Assembly: GCA_963764205.1 (NCBI GenBank)
Contig: CAVXRN010000006.1
Span: 930,001 to 994,000, forward strand
Direction of reading: 5' to 3'
Source of the DNA: Chersky-840 sp963764205
Lineage (GTDB): Bacteria; Actinomycetota; Acidimicrobiia; Acidimicrobiales; UBA8190
Length of the DNA: 64,000 nt
Below are positions 41,412 through 50,526 of this stretch, piece after piece (within the stretch, counting starts at the first letter, position 1; each line of letters begins with the position of its first letter). Made by a program: the position numbers and the translations under genes. The notes below the pieces were generated by a model. It was not told the origin of the DNA, ran no database searches, and worked only from the letters and a program-made list of their open reading frames with translations.

Positions 41412-41600
41412 ATGATGGCGCAGATGAGGGTGATGTTGGGATATCTCTCGGCCCGATGGGAGCTAGCCGTCCGCGACGAAGATGGCAGTGTCGTCGAGAA
41501 GGTCATACTCACGGCTGTCTTTGCTGCTCTCGCCATCGCAGTCGGTGCCATCATCGTGGCCAAGGTGATGGACAAGGCCAACTCGATCAATCTCAATTGA
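41412..41600 (+). CDS. Flp family type IVb pilin-like protein
   Basis: A 62-residue protein with a short hydrophilic start, DEDGSVVEKVILTAVFAALAIAVGAIIVAKV-type hydrophobic core (region about 22-52) and a small tail. A Glu five residues into the hydrophobic stretch resembles the Glu5 of type IV pilins, and cleavage could occur after Gly in DGS. AAAGGACAGG lies upstream. Likely the major pilin. The prepilin peptidase gene is not in this window. Confidence 0.78.
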   Translation: MMAQMRVMLGYLSARWELAVRDEDGSVVEKVILTAVFAALAIAVGAIIVAKVMDKANSINLN

Positions 41601-42028
41601 TGACGGGTGGCCCGAGTGCTACTGGGACGAGAACGCCATCCCGACCTCGGAGGTGCACGGGGGAGGACGGTTCGGTTGTCGAAGCGGCCATCGTGATACC
41701 TGCGGCCATGCTGGTCATCCTGCTCTCCGTGCAGGTGTGCCTGTGGGCGCACGCATCCACCCTCGTTCAGGCGGCTGCGACTCGAGGTGAGCAAGCAGCC
41801 TGTGTCGAGGGCGGGTCGTTGGCGGCCGGAATCAGCGAAGCTCGTTTGGCCTTGGCTGATAAGGCCAGTCGGGTTGTCACGAGTCCATCGGTTCAAGCAT
41901 CGGTCTTGCCGAGCGACGAGGTCGAGGTGCGGGTCACCGGCACGACCGAATCGATCGTGCCGGGAATCGATCTCCCGGTGTCGGCCGTCCGTGTCGGTTC
42001 AAAGCAGGAATTTCGTGTCGGAGGTTGA
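41600..42028 (+). CDS. TadE-like minor pseudopilin
   Basis: 142 residues. GSVVEAAIVIPAAMLVILLSVQ (region about 25-46) is the TadE-type N-terminal helix with Glu after the cleavage region, followed by an extracellular part of about 90 residues. ATG overlaps the pilin stop by one base. Minor pilus subunit or assembly factor. Confidence 0.8.
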   Translation: MTGGPSATGTRTPSRPRRCTGEDGSVVEAAIVIPAAMLVILLSVQVCLWAHASTLVQAAATRGEQAACVEGGSLAAGISEARLALADKASRVVTSPSVQASVLPSDEVEVRVTGTTESIVPGIDLPVSAVRVGSKQEFRVGG

Positions 42029-42035
42029 CGACGAT

Positions 42036-42467
42036 GTGGGTGGATCAGTGCGGAGCGGCTGGCGCACCGCCCGGGGGAGTCTCACTGTCGAACTCGTGGT
42101 CCTCACTCCCATCGTCGCGCTATTTGTGATTGTGGCCCTGGCATTTGGTAGGTACTCACTTGCTCGGGAGCAGGTCGTGGGGGGAGCACAGGCAGCGGCT
42201 ACGGCCGTAGCTGTTGCCGGTTCGGTCCTCCAGGCCCAACAGGCGGCGGTTGCGGCGGCCCTGCCTGTGCTCAACTCGGGACACGCTTGCGTTGATCCCA
42301 GCGTGGTGGTTGATTCCGGGTCGTTCGGACCGGGTGCCACAGTTCGCGTGGCGGTGTCTTGTCACGTCGAGTTCTCGGATCTTCTCATCCCCGGCTTCCC
42401 TGGATCGGCGACCGTCGTTGCGATCGAGGTAGCCGTCATCGACCCGTACCGGGCCGTCCAGCCGTGA
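42036..42467 (+). CDS. TadE/TadF-like minor pseudopilin
   Basis: About 143 residues. RGSLTVELVVLTPIVALFVIVALAFGRY (region about 12-39) is the TadE-type helix; the remainder holds a CxnC pair (HACVD, VSCHVE). I chose GTG 42036 with GGAGG 11 bases upstream; GTG 42015, overlapping the previous gene, is an alternative. Part of the Tad operon. Confidence 0.75.
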   Translation: MGGSVRSGWRTARGSLTVELVVLTPIVALFVIVALAFGRYSLAREQVVGGAQAAATAVAVAGSVLQAQQAAVAAALPVLNSGHACVDPSVVVDSGSFGPGATVRVAVSCHVEFSDLLIPGFPGSATVVAIEVAVIDPYRAVQP

Positions 42468-42922
42468 CAGACCGGCAGCCGAGCAGCCGAGCGGTCGCGA
42501 GGCCGAATTCGGTGTGGCGTGGTCACGATGACGGATCCTTAACGGTATTCATGGCAGTGCTCGCCTTGGCGCTGTTCTCATTGGTGGGGCTCGTCATTGA
42601 CGGCGGTCGTGCAGTGGCAGCTCAAAGCGCTGCGGCCGGAGAGGCTGAGCAGGCTGCACGACTGGGCGCGGACCAGATCTCGGTTCAGGCCGTCCGTCTG
42701 GGGAGGGTGGCGATCGACCCTGCTGGCGCGACGCGGTCAGCCGACGCGTACCTGCGCGCCGTCGGCGTGGTCGGTACCGTCACCGTTGTCGGTCAAACCG
42801 TCAGCGTTCGCATTCAGTCGTGGGAGCCGACTGTCGTTCTCGGCGTCATCGGGGTCGAGCACATCGGGATCTCGGCTTCCGCCAGTGCGACCAATTTTCA
42901 CGGTGTCACCCGGGACGATTGA
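42464..42922 (+). CDS. TadG-like pilus assembly protein
   Basis: 152 residues from the GTG overlapping the previous stop. GSLTVFMAVLALALFSLVGLVIDGGR (region about 20-45) is the TadE/TadG helix with DGGRAVAAQSAAAGEAEQAAR following, the usual pattern of the Flp/TadG N-terminal domain. The rest is a short extracytoplasmic domain without a von Willebrand fold. Confidence 0.78.
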   Translation: MTDRQPSSRAVARPNSVWRGHDDGSLTVFMAVLALALFSLVGLVIDGGRAVAAQSAAAGEAEQAARLGADQISVQAVRLGRVAIDPAGATRSADAYLRAVGVVGTVTVVGQTVSVRIQSWEPTVVLGVIGVEHIGISASASATNFHGVTRDD

Positions 42923-43593
42923 TGGACATCATGGGTTACCCGTTTCGCCATGGGCAGGTCGTCGTTCGACTGTTCGCAACGATGGGATTGGTTGGTTTCG
43001 TAGTTGGCGTCCCCCTTCTGCTGGTGACGACCCATGCCACGCCCCCCTTGAACGAGATTCGGCACCTGCTGGTTCATCCCGTTCGAATTCCGCCCGTCCT
43101 CGCAGGGCGTTTCGGCGATGGAGCCACGTCCAAGCTCATTTGGTCAATCGCCTGGTTGGCGTGGGCGTGGCTCGTCGTCTGCATTGGCGTCGAGATGGTG
43201 AGCAGTGTGCGCGGTTGCGTACCCCGGACGATGCCGGCGAGTAAACACATCCAGTGGTTGGTGAAGTGCCTAGTGGGGGCGTCTCTCGCTGTCAGCTTTC
43301 CCGGTCGGCATGCCTCGCCCCTCCGCCTCCAAGTCGTCGCCATTTCTGCCCCAAGCCCTTACGGCCATCGAGGCGACGACCCGACCAAATTCTTCAGCCC
43401 GGCGACTCAAAGCGTCACTCTGAGGGGTGCGAATTCCTCAGACCCCGATCGCGTCGTCACCGAATGTGGTGGCCGAGCGCATCTATGTCGTCAAACCCCG
43501 AGACACCCTGTGGTCCATCTCGGAAGAGGAACTCGGGACTCCGTTGAACTGGCGGCAGATCGCTGCGGCCAACTATCACCGGCCGCAGCCTGA
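42922..43593 (+). CDS. Membrane N-terminal part of LysM-BTAD protein (separated by a frameshift)
   Basis: Starts at an ATG overlapping the previous stop. Three hydrophobic segments (VRLFATMGLVGFVVGVPLLLV, WSIAWLAWAWLVVCIGVEM and LVKCLVGASLAVSF) lie within the first 125 residues. In related actinobacterial Tad loci this membrane region is fused to a LysM domain and a BTAD domain in one protein. Here the LysM begins in the +1 frame near 43430-43480, and this frame then runs 30-50 codons of unlikely sequence to its stop. I regard it as the N-terminal part of the gene that continues at 43427. Confidence 0.65.
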   Translation: MDIMGYPFRHGQVVVRLFATMGLVGFVVGVPLLLVTTHATPPLNEIRHLLVHPVRIPPVLAGRFGDGATSKLIWSIAWLAWAWLVVCIGVEMVSSVRGCVPRTMPASKHIQWLVKCLVGASLAVSFPGRHASPLRLQVVAISAPSPYGHRGDDPTKFFSPATQSVTLRGANSSDPDRVVTECGGRAHLCRQTPRHPVVHLGRGTRDSVELAADRCGQLSPAAA

Positions 43594-45796
43594 TGGTGAG
43601 GAACTTACCAACGATCATTGGATTCGCCCGGGCTGGTTGCTCGTCATTCCGGTGCCGCCGATGAGCCCGATCGCACCGTCGCACGCAACGCCCTCGTTCT
43701 TTGTGACCTCGCCGCCAGACGCCTCACGACCAGCAGCTCCACTGCCATCTCCGACGGTCCCGGTCAGGACGCCTGTGGCGCCGGCATCGCTCGAGTCACC
43801 GCGAAAGGAGGTCCAAGGTGCGCCAGAGGGCCGTGTTGGACCTTCCTCCCTGGAGGTTCGAGGTCCGACAAGGACTCACGGCTCGTCTGGATCTCACACC
43901 CCGGTGGCTCCAATCGGATACGGAATCCTCGGAGCCGGAATCGTGGCCCTGCTCGACCGCATGCGTCGGGCTCAACAAAGGAAGCGTCCCGAGGGTCTTC
44001 GGATTGCGCTTCCTGAAGGCGATCTGATGGATCTCGAGCGAGGGCTGCGGATCGGATCCGACCCGGGGTCGACTGAATGGGTTGACCTGAGCCTTCGTCT
44101 CCTGTCCGACAGGGTGCGGCGCGCGCACTTGGAGACGCCCACCGTGACAGGCATCGTGCTCCGCGATGATGCGGTCGAGATCATGCTTGGAGCGGAGAAG
44201 ACGTCGTCGCATCCGCCGCCACCGTTCGATCTGGGGTCGAGCGGCAACAGGTGGATCTTGGTCAAGAGCGGTCAGCGTCTCGAGCAGCTTCGGAACGACG
44301 ACGAGATTCTCGGAGTCAGCGCGCCTCTTCCTTCCCTCGTGACGCTGGGGCGAGACCCGTCGGGACTCGTAATGGTCAACCTTGAAGCCGCAGGCTCGGT
44401 TGCTGTTTCTGGGACAGACACCGATCTCCTACTCCAGACAATGGCTGTCGAGCTGGCGACAGCGACGTGGTCGGATCAGATCGACCTGATCCTCGTCGGC
44501 TTCGGGGAAGGGCATCAGGGGCTGGAGCGACTGAGCCACGCCAGATCGCTTTCTACAGTTACCGCGAAGATGAGGCGTCGGGTCAAGGAGCGTGCCGCGC
44601 TGCTGGCCGCGGCCTATCAGACGTCCAACGTCGAGAGCAGATGGCGCGACGTTGGAGATCCTTGGGATCTCTGCGTTGTCGTGTGTTCCTCCAAGGTCTC
44701 GATCAACGAATCGAGTGCCCTCCAGGATCTCATCGAGTTGGCCGGGGACGGATCGTTCGGCGTGGCGACAGTCTGTGGCTGCGACGCCACTGCACGGTGG
44801 CGGGTCCGAGCGGATCAGGGTCGCGTCTCAATTGAAGGTATTGATCGCGAGCCATCCTTGCTTTCGCGCCAGCACGTTCCGTCAGATTTCGTGGAACATG
44901 TTGCTGACCTGGTTTCGGTGGCGGCCGAGACCGCTGGCGTCGGCCCCGATGACGAGCCGTATAAGAGGCTTTCTCTGCCGATCCCCGAGAAGCCGTCGGG
45001 GCCTGGTGCACCGTTAGGCGAGACGCTTGCCATTGGAGACACTCTGAAGCTCGAAGAAGGTGCCGTGGCTGATGTTCTCGTGAGGGTTCTCGGTCAAGTC
45101 GCGATCACGGGCGCTGCTCGAAGCTTCACTCGGGCCTGGGCAATCGAGCTGATCGTGTACCTAGCAGTCCACCCAGGTGGGGTGAGCAACGAGCAGTGGG
45201 CAACTGCATTGTGGCCTGACCGGACCATGGCGCCTGCCAGTCTCCATTCGACCGCATCAGCGGCGCGACGCTCCCTCGGAACGACAGCATCCGGAGACGA
45301 CCATCTCCCGCGGTCCCGAGGGCGGTTGGCGCTCGGTCCACACGTTCGAACCGACTGGGATGAATTCGTCGATCTCTCTCGTTCGCCGGATCCCACTGCT
45401 TGGCGGGAAGCACTCGAGCTCGTAGTCGGCCGGCCATTCGACGGGATTCGTTCGCCTGACTGGGTCGTCCTTGAGGGCATCCTCGCAACGGTGGAGGCGG
45501 GCATCGTCGACCTGGCCTGTCGATATGCCTCTCACTGCCTCGAATCACTGGACCCTGGCTCGGCAGAATGGGCTGCACGGCAAGGACTGAGGGTTAGTCC
45601 TTACGACGAACGCCTCTATCGAGTTCTAATGAACGCTTCAGACGTCGCCGGAAACCCTGCCGGGGTTGAGTCGACCATGGCCGAACTCGTCCATCTTGTT
45701 GCCGACGACGTCGAACCGTTCGATGCGGTGCACCCGGAGACGTTGGCGCTGTACCGGAAGCTCTCTCGGCGGTCATTCGCGTCTCGCGGTCACTAA
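43427..45796 (+). CDS. LysM and BTAD-domain protein of Tad locus (C-terminal part)
   Basis: A frame of 789 codons. LysM (IYVVKPRDTLWSISEEELG and following, about 19-70), a proline-rich linker, one hydrophobic segment (IGYGILGAGIVALLD, about 163), a large middle region, a winged-helix-like part (IELIVYLAVHPGGVSNEQWATALWP, region about 575-600) and a C-terminal BTAD helical repeat domain (TDWDEFVDLS through DDVEPF). An in-frame stop sits six bases before the first GTG, which has no proper spacing for a ribosome site. Thus the start is probably an artefact of a +1 shift and the true start is at 42922. Probable regulator or assembly factor of the pilus. Confidence 0.8.
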   Translation: MRIPQTPIASSPNVVAERIYVVKPRDTLWSISEEELGTPLNWRQIAAANYHRPQPDGEELTNDHWIRPGWLLVIPVPPMSPIAPSHATPSFFVTSPPDASRPAAPLPSPTVPVRTPVAPASLESPRKEVQGAPEGRVGPSSLEVRGPTRTHGSSGSHTPVAPIGYGILGAGIVALLDRMRRAQQRKRPEGLRIALPEGDLMDLERGLRIGSDPGSTEWVDLSLRLLSDRVRRAHLETPTVTGIVLRDDAVEIMLGAEKTSSHPPPPFDLGSSGNRWILVKSGQRLEQLRNDDEILGVSAPLPSLVTLGRDPSGLVMVNLEAAGSVAVSGTDTDLLLQTMAVELATATWSDQIDLILVGFGEGHQGLERLSHARSLSTVTAKMRRRVKERAALLAAAYQTSNVESRWRDVGDPWDLCVVVCSSKVSINESSALQDLIELAGDGSFGVATVCGCDATARWRVRADQGRVSIEGIDREPSLLSRQHVPSDFVEHVADLVSVAAETAGVGPDDEPYKRLSLPIPEKPSGPGAPLGETLAIGDTLKLEEGAVADVLVRVLGQVAITGAARSFTRAWAIELIVYLAVHPGGVSNEQWATALWPDRTMAPASLHSTASAARRSLGTTASGDDHLPRSRGRLALGPHVRTDWDEFVDLSRSPDPTAWREALELVVGRPFDGIRSPDWVVLEGILATVEAGIVDLACRYASHCLESLDPGSAEWAARQGLRVSPYDERLYRVLMNASDVAGNPAGVESTMAELVHLVADDVEPFDAVHPETLALYRKLSRRSFASRGH

Positions 45797-45948
45797 ATCC
45801 AGCCCGCGTGGCTTGATGATCGAGTTTGGCGCCCGGGTCCTGTCCGGCAAGCAATCAGGCAAGGTCAGAAGATAGGTCCTCCGCTAGGTCCGTGCTCGAG
45901 GATGTCGTCAGTCGCCACCCGGCGAGCACACCGAGAGAGCGAGGACTG

Positions 45949-46383
45949 ATGAGCAACGCGACAACGTTGTCGGGCAACCTGACCCGAGATCCAGAGATCC
46001 GTTACACCCGGGAGGGTCAGGCAAACGCGACCTTCGGAATGGCGGTCAATCGCCGGTGGCAGCAGCGTGGATCCGAAGAGTGGGAAGAGTCGACGTCATT
46101 CTTCGACGTGATCTGTTGGCGCGATCTCGCCGAGAACGTGGCGTTGTCCCTGGTGAAGGGCAGCAGAGTCATCGTCACAGGAAGGTTGGAACAACACAGT
46201 TGGTTGGCAGACAACGGTGACCGCCGAAGCCGCGTGGAGATCACCGCTGACGAGGTCGGTCCGTCGCTGCGGTTTGCCACCGTTGAGATCTCTCGGACCG
46301 AGCGTCGCGGTCCCGACCAAGCCGACCTTGCCGGAAACTCCGACCTGGCTGGTGACGCTGAGGTCATCGGAATCGACGCGTGA
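45949..46383 (+). CDS. ssb: Single-stranded DNA-binding protein
   Basis: 144 residues. The OB-fold begins at TLSGNLTRDPEIRYT and includes FGMAVNRRWQQ, TSFFDVICWRDLAENV and GSRVIVTGRLEQHSW, all typical of bacterial SSB. The C-terminal tail is acidic but ends VIGIDA rather than DDDIPF, so the usual protein-docking tip is missing. This resembles secondary SSB paralogues used for specialized tasks such as competence or mobile DNA. It lies behind a Tad pilus locus, so a role in DNA uptake is possible. Confidence 0.9.
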   Translation: MSNATTLSGNLTRDPEIRYTREGQANATFGMAVNRRWQQRGSEEWEESTSFFDVICWRDLAENVALSLVKGSRVIVTGRLEQHSWLADNGDRRSRVEITADEVGPSLRFATVEISRTERRGPDQADLAGNSDLAGDAEVIGIDA

Positions 46384-46549
46384 CGACTCGGCCTGGACTC
46401 GTGATGGCTTGTGCCGTCACGAGTCCGGTCGCGTCACGGGGACGGAGGGCCATGTGGGGCCGGGACACGGATCGCGACCGACGATTCTTGCGGTGGCTCG
46501 GGTTGGCGGAGAGCCAGTGAACCCATTGCTGGTGTACGGAGGAGAGCAG

Positions 46550-46714
46550 GTGAGTTTCTCAAGAGCGGTTGTTCTCACCAAGCGCGAGGCGTTCGAGGCG
46601 TGTGAAGCCTGCGCCGACGCCGAGCGTGCCCTCTTGCGCACGGGACGAGCCGCCGAAGCCGGACGGTTGGCCGCCCTGTTCGAGCTCATCGAGGCCCGAC
46701 TGATCTCTGACTGA
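46550..46714 (+). CDS. Small hypothetical protein
   Basis: A 54-residue protein from a GTG preceded by GGAGGAG. The sequence is alanine- and glutamate-rich and predicted helical (KREAFEACEACADAERALL, RAAEAGRLAALFELIEARL). It may start earlier at GTG 46517. It is not recognized; similar short helical proteins occur near ssb genes in Actinobacteria. The longer open frame upstream overlaps ssb and is not credible. Confidence 0.5.
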   Translation: MSFSRAVVLTKREAFEACEACADAERALLRTGRAAEAGRLAALFELIEARLISD

Positions 46715-46827
46715 CCTCCATGACCACGTCCGGAATCGCTTGTTGTGGTCGCTATGAGTGACTCGCTCCTGCGGCCAGGCAATGATGACCCGAGACGGCT
46801 CCATCCACCTTCGAGAGAGGTGAGCAC

Positions 46828-47817
46828 ATGACTTCGGGTCCTCAGGACGAAACCACCACCGGCACCGCCACCACCGCGGGGCGACTGGCCCCTCAGCCCG
46901 TGAACCTCGTCCTCGAAGGCGGGGGAGTGAAGGGCATCGGGCTCGTCGGGGCGATCTCGGTGCTCGAGGAGCACGGCTTCAGCTTCGTGCGGGTGGCCGG
47001 CACCTCGGCCGGCGCCATCGTCGGCTCGCTCGTCGCGGCGGGGTTCACGAGTGCCGAGCTCCACACCCTCATGGCGTCGATCGACTACACCAAGTTCCGC
47101 GACGCCACCGAACCAGAACGGATCCTGAAGTCCCTCGCCAAGGGCATCGACCTCTGGTTCCACGAGGGCATGTACCAGGGCGAGTACTTCCACCAGTGGA
47201 TCACGCAGCAGCTCGCCACCAAGGACAAGCACACGTTCGGTGATCTCCGCACCGACGCCGGCCCCGACGTCCCCGCCACGGAGCAGTACAAGCTCGTCGT
47301 CATGACCTCGGACCTGACCCAGGGACAGATCAAGAGACTGCCCTGGGACTACGAGGACCGCGCGCATCCTGCCGACGACCAACGCATCGCCGACGCGGTG
47401 CGCGCATCGATGTCGATCCCGTTCTTCTTCCGGCCCTTCTCGCTCAACGTCTACGCGGACGGGCCTTCGGTCTTCGTCGACGGCGGCATGCTCTCGAACT
47501 TCCCCGTCGACGCCTTCGACGGGCCGCCGGGATCACCGCCGGGGCTGCCCACGATCGGCATCAAGCTCTCGGCCCGTCAGCGAGCCGACGTCGTCCAGCA
47601 CCCGGTCAAGGGCGACCTCAGCCTGGCCATGGCGATGCTCGGCACCATGCAGAGCTGGAGCGACCAGATGCACCTCGACGATCCCGCCGTGGTCGCCCGC
47701 ACCATCTTCGTCGACACGCTGGGCGTCAACGCCACGGACTTCGGCATCACGCCCCAGGTGCAGGACGAGCTCTATCAGAACGGTCGAGCTGCGGCGCAGA
47801 AGTGGTTGGCCGGATGA
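46828..47817 (+). CDS. Patatin-like phospholipase family protein
   Basis: 329 residues. Oxyanion-hole motif EGGGVKGIGLVG (about 29-40), nucleophile Ser in GTSAGAIVG (about 58-66) and catalytic Asp in VDGGMLSNFPV (about 217) form the patatin Ser-Asp dyad. The substrate is probably a phospholipid or other acyl ester. AGAGAGGTGAGC precedes the ATG. It is a single gene, convergent with msrB. Confidence 0.92.
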   Translation: MTSGPQDETTTGTATTAGRLAPQPVNLVLEGGGVKGIGLVGAISVLEEHGFSFVRVAGTSAGAIVGSLVAAGFTSAELHTLMASIDYTKFRDATEPERILKSLAKGIDLWFHEGMYQGEYFHQWITQQLATKDKHTFGDLRTDAGPDVPATEQYKLVVMTSDLTQGQIKRLPWDYEDRAHPADDQRIADAVRASMSIPFFFRPFSLNVYADGPSVFVDGGMLSNFPVDAFDGPPGSPPGLPTIGIKLSARQRADVVQHPVKGDLSLAMAMLGTMQSWSDQMHLDDPAVVARTIFVDTLGVNATDFGITPQVQDELYQNGRAAAQKWLAG

Positions 47818-47853
47818 GCGCGAGGCTCATCCGGCCGTTAAGGGTGGAGAGAC

Positions 47854-48273
47854 CTACTTCTCCGACGCCGGGTCGAACTCCAGCGACAGGGAGTTGATGC
47901 AGTACCGGTCGCCGGTGGGCCCGGGGCCGTCGGGGAACACGTGGCCCAGGTGCCCGCCACAACGGGCGCACGTCACCTCGGTCCGGCGCATGCCGAACGT
48001 CCGGTCCTCGTGCTCGTTGATGACGCCGTCGGCCGCGGCCTTCGTGAAGCTCGGCCACCCCGACCCCGAGTCGAACTTGTCGTCGGAGCGGAACAGCTCC
48101 GCCCCACACGCCGCGCACCGGAACAGGCCGGGGTCGTGGACGTCGAGCAGAGCGCCGGTCCATGCCGGCTCGGTGCCCTTCTCCCGCAGGACGTGAAACC
48201 GCTCGGGGTCGAGTTCGGCCTTCCACTCGTCCTCTGACTTCACGATCTCTGGCTTGATTGACTCGTTACTCAC
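47854..48273 (-). CDS. msrB: Peptide-methionine (R)-S-oxide reductase MsrB
   Basis: 139 residues. Catalytic Cys in RYCINSLSL (about 128), SGSGWPSF and the two zinc CxxC pairs (CAAC, CARC) with GGHLGHVF are present. It reduces methionine-R-sulfoxide in proteins. I place the start at the GTG at 48273 because AAGGAGGG lies six bases upstream; the ATG-based frame begins 31 codons earlier without a ribosome site. Confidence 0.95.
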   Translation of the reverse strand: MSNESIKPEIVKSEDEWKAELDPERFHVLREKGTEPAWTGALLDVHDPGLFRCAACGAELFRSDDKFDSGSGWPSFTKAAADGVINEHEDRTFGMRRTEVTCARCGGHLGHVFPDGPGPTGDRYCINSLSLEFDPASEK

Positions 48274-48457
48274 GTATGCCCTCCTTTGGGGACGCGCTGA
48301 TCGGGATAAGACCTTCTGGAGGAATCCCATGCCCAGGTAACGCCGTCCACGCGACAAAAGTTCCACGAAATCGAACGCATTTCCAGACCTAGTTCGGAGC
48401 GGCGAAAGCGCAGGTGACAGAGCCGGGCCGTGGCACCGGAGGGGCTCAGGACCCCTT

Positions 48458-48466
48458 TGCTAACGT
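48458..48466 (+). promoter_or_regulatory. Extended -10 promoter element (TGCTAACGT)
   Basis: TGC-TAACGT, the same element as at 14460-14468, lies about 50 bp upstream of the acyl-CoA dehydrogenase start. Confidence 0.4.
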
Positions 48467-48514
48467 CACGCCGGAAACGCTCCTGGCCTGGGAGCACGCG
48501 CGAGAAAACCACCC

Positions 48515-49727
48515 ATGGACCTCCACGACAGCCCCGAGGACGCCGCCTTCCGAGCCGAGGCTCGGGGCTGGCTCGAGGCCAACCTGTCGGGGGACTTCGC
48601 CGAGGCCCGGGGGCTGGGCCGGGCCGGGTTGCAGCACGAGGGCCGCGACCTCCGCCTCGCGTGGGAGCGCCGGCTCGGACTCGAGGGATGGACTTGTGTG
48701 GGCTGGCCCGTCGAGTACGGCGGCCGCGGCGCCTCGATGTCCCAGCAGGTGATCTGGAACGAGGAGTACGTCCGGGCCGACGCCCCGGCCCGCGTCAACG
48801 TGATGGGCGAGGGCCTGCTGGGCCCGACCTTGATCGCCTACGGCACCGACGAGCAGAAGCAAGCGCTTCCTCAACCCCATCCGGTGGGGGACCGAACTGT
48901 GGTGCCAGGGCTACTCCGAGCCCAACGCCGGCTCGGACCTCGCCAACGTCCAGACCAAGGCGGTCCTCGACGGCGACGACTGGGTCATCACGGGCCAGAA
49001 GGTCTGGACCTCCTACGCCCAGTGGAGCCACTGGTGCTTCGTCGTGTGCCGCACCGATCCCGACGCGCCGCGTCACAAGGGCCTCTCCTATCTCCTCGTG
49101 CCCATGGACCAGGACGGCGTCGAGGTCCGCCCCATCCGCCAGCTGACCGGGACGTCGGAGTTCAACGAGGTCTTCTTCGACGGGGCCCGCACCAACAAGG
49201 ACCTCGTCGTGGGCGACGTCAACGACGGCTGGCGCGTGGCGCTGGCGACGCTGGCCTTCGAACGCGGCGTGGGCCTGCTCGGCGACATCGTCGGCTTCCG
49301 CAAGGAGCTCGACCAAATTCTCGACCTCGCCCGCAAGAGCGGCCGCAGTGCCAACAAGGTGGTCCGCCAACGGCTGGCCGAGATCTGGATCCGGCTCTTC
49401 ATCCTCCGGCTCAACACCCTGCGCTCGCTCACCGGCGTGGACGGCCCCGTCGCTCCTCCCCAAGCCTCGATCTCCAAGTTGTTCTGGGCCACCTGGCACC
49501 GCGACCTGGGCGAGCTCGCCGTCGACGTCCTGGGCCTCGAGGGCGCTGTGGCCGACGCGCTTCCCTACGAGCTGGGCGACCTCCAACGCATCTTCCTCTT
49601 CAGCCGCGCCGACACCATCTACGGCGGCTCCAACGAGATCCAGCGCAACATCATCGGCGAGCGCGTCCTCGGGCTCCCGCCCGAGCCCAAGGTCGCCGCC
49701 GCCTCGAAGGGAGCCCCGACTCCGTGA
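48515..49727 (+). CDS. Acyl-CoA dehydrogenase, frameshifted (FadE30-like by context)
   Basis: The N-terminal domain (DSPEDAAFRAEARGWLEANL, WTCVGWPVEYGGRGASM, YGTDEQKQ) is in the frame of the ATG at 48515. From about residue 115 the match moves to the +1 frame: RFLNPIRWGTELWCQGYSEPNAGSDLA (region), then KVWTSYAQWSHWCF, and the C-terminal RADTIYGGSNEIQRNIIGERVLGLP. Removing C48860 (AAG-C-AAG) joins the halves into one normal protein of about 403 residues. As sequenced, the 5' frame reads into the following SDR gene. It oxidizes an acyl-CoA with FAD. Its pairing with ipdF and fadD3 homologues points to the HIP branch of steroid degradation. Confidence 0.82.
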
Positions 49728-50515
49728 CCGAACCCCAGCGTGCGGAGCCGCAACCTCCCGCGCCCCACGCCCTGCTCGAGGGCAAGGTCGTCGTCGTCAC
49801 CGCCGCGGCGGGGACGGGCATCGGCTTCTCGGCCGCCAAGCGCTGTGTCGAGGAGGGTGCGGTCGTGGTCATCTCCGACGCGCACGAACGGCGCCTGGGC
49901 GAGGCGGCCGACGCGCTGGCCGAGGTCTCGGGGTCCAAGCCCCTGGCGGTGCCGTGCAACGTCACCATCGAGGCCCAGGTGCAACGGCTCTACGACACCG
50001 TCGTGGCCGAGCACGGCCGCATCGACGTGGCCATCAACAACGCCGGCCTCGGTGGCAATGCCCCCATCGTGGACATGACCGACGAGCAGTGGTCGACGGT
50101 GCTCGACATCACCCTCACCGGCACCTTCCGCTGCATGCGGGCCGAGCTCCGCCACATGTACGACCAGGGCAGCGGCGTCATCGTGAACAACTCCTCGGTT
50201 CTCGGCTGGCGGGCCCAGGCCGACCAGGCCCACTACGCCGCGGCCAAGGCCGGCGTCATGGCCCTGACGCGTTGCGCCGCGGTGGAAGGCGCCGCCCACG
50301 GCGTGCGCGTGAACGCGGTGGCCCCCAGCCTGGCGCTGCACCCCTTCCTCAACCGTGTCTTCCCCGACGACGAGCTCGAGCGCCTGCGCCAGGCCGAGCT
50401 GTTCGGCCGCTCGGCCGAGACGTGGGAAATCGCCAACGTCATGATCTTCTTGGCCAGTGACTACTCGTCCTACATGAGCGGCGAGATCGTCTCGGTCTCG
50501 AGCCAGCACCCCTGA
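49724..50515 (+). CDS. ipdF: SDR family oxidoreductase, IpdF-like
   Basis: 263 residues. VVVVTAAAGTGIGFSAAKR is the variant cofactor loop typical of mycobacterial IpdF (Rv3559c-like), which oxidizes a hydroxyl on the last steroid rings bound to CoA. NNAGLGGNAPIVDMTDEQW, NNSSVLGWRAQ, the catalytic HYAAAKAGVMALTRC and the C-terminal ASDYSSYMSGEIVSVSSQHP also agree from memory with that protein. The GTG start overlaps the acyl-CoA dehydrogenase stop (GTGA). Confidence 0.8.
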   Translation: MTEPQRAEPQPPAPHALLEGKVVVVTAAAGTGIGFSAAKRCVEEGAVVVISDAHERRLGEAADALAEVSGSKPLAVPCNVTIEAQVQRLYDTVVAEHGRIDVAINNAGLGGNAPIVDMTDEQWSTVLDITLTGTFRCMRAELRHMYDQGSGVIVNNSSVLGWRAQADQAHYAAAKAGVMALTRCAAVEGAAHGVRVNAVAPSLALHPFLNRVFPDDELERLRQAELFGRSAETWEIANVMIFLASDYSSYMSGEIVSVSSQHP

Positions 50516-50526
50516 GAGGACCCGCG

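Noticed and set aside
46217..46549. N-terminal part of a 165-codon frame after ssb
   Set aside because: It overlaps ssb out of frame and lacks a ribosome site; only the last 54 codons look coding.
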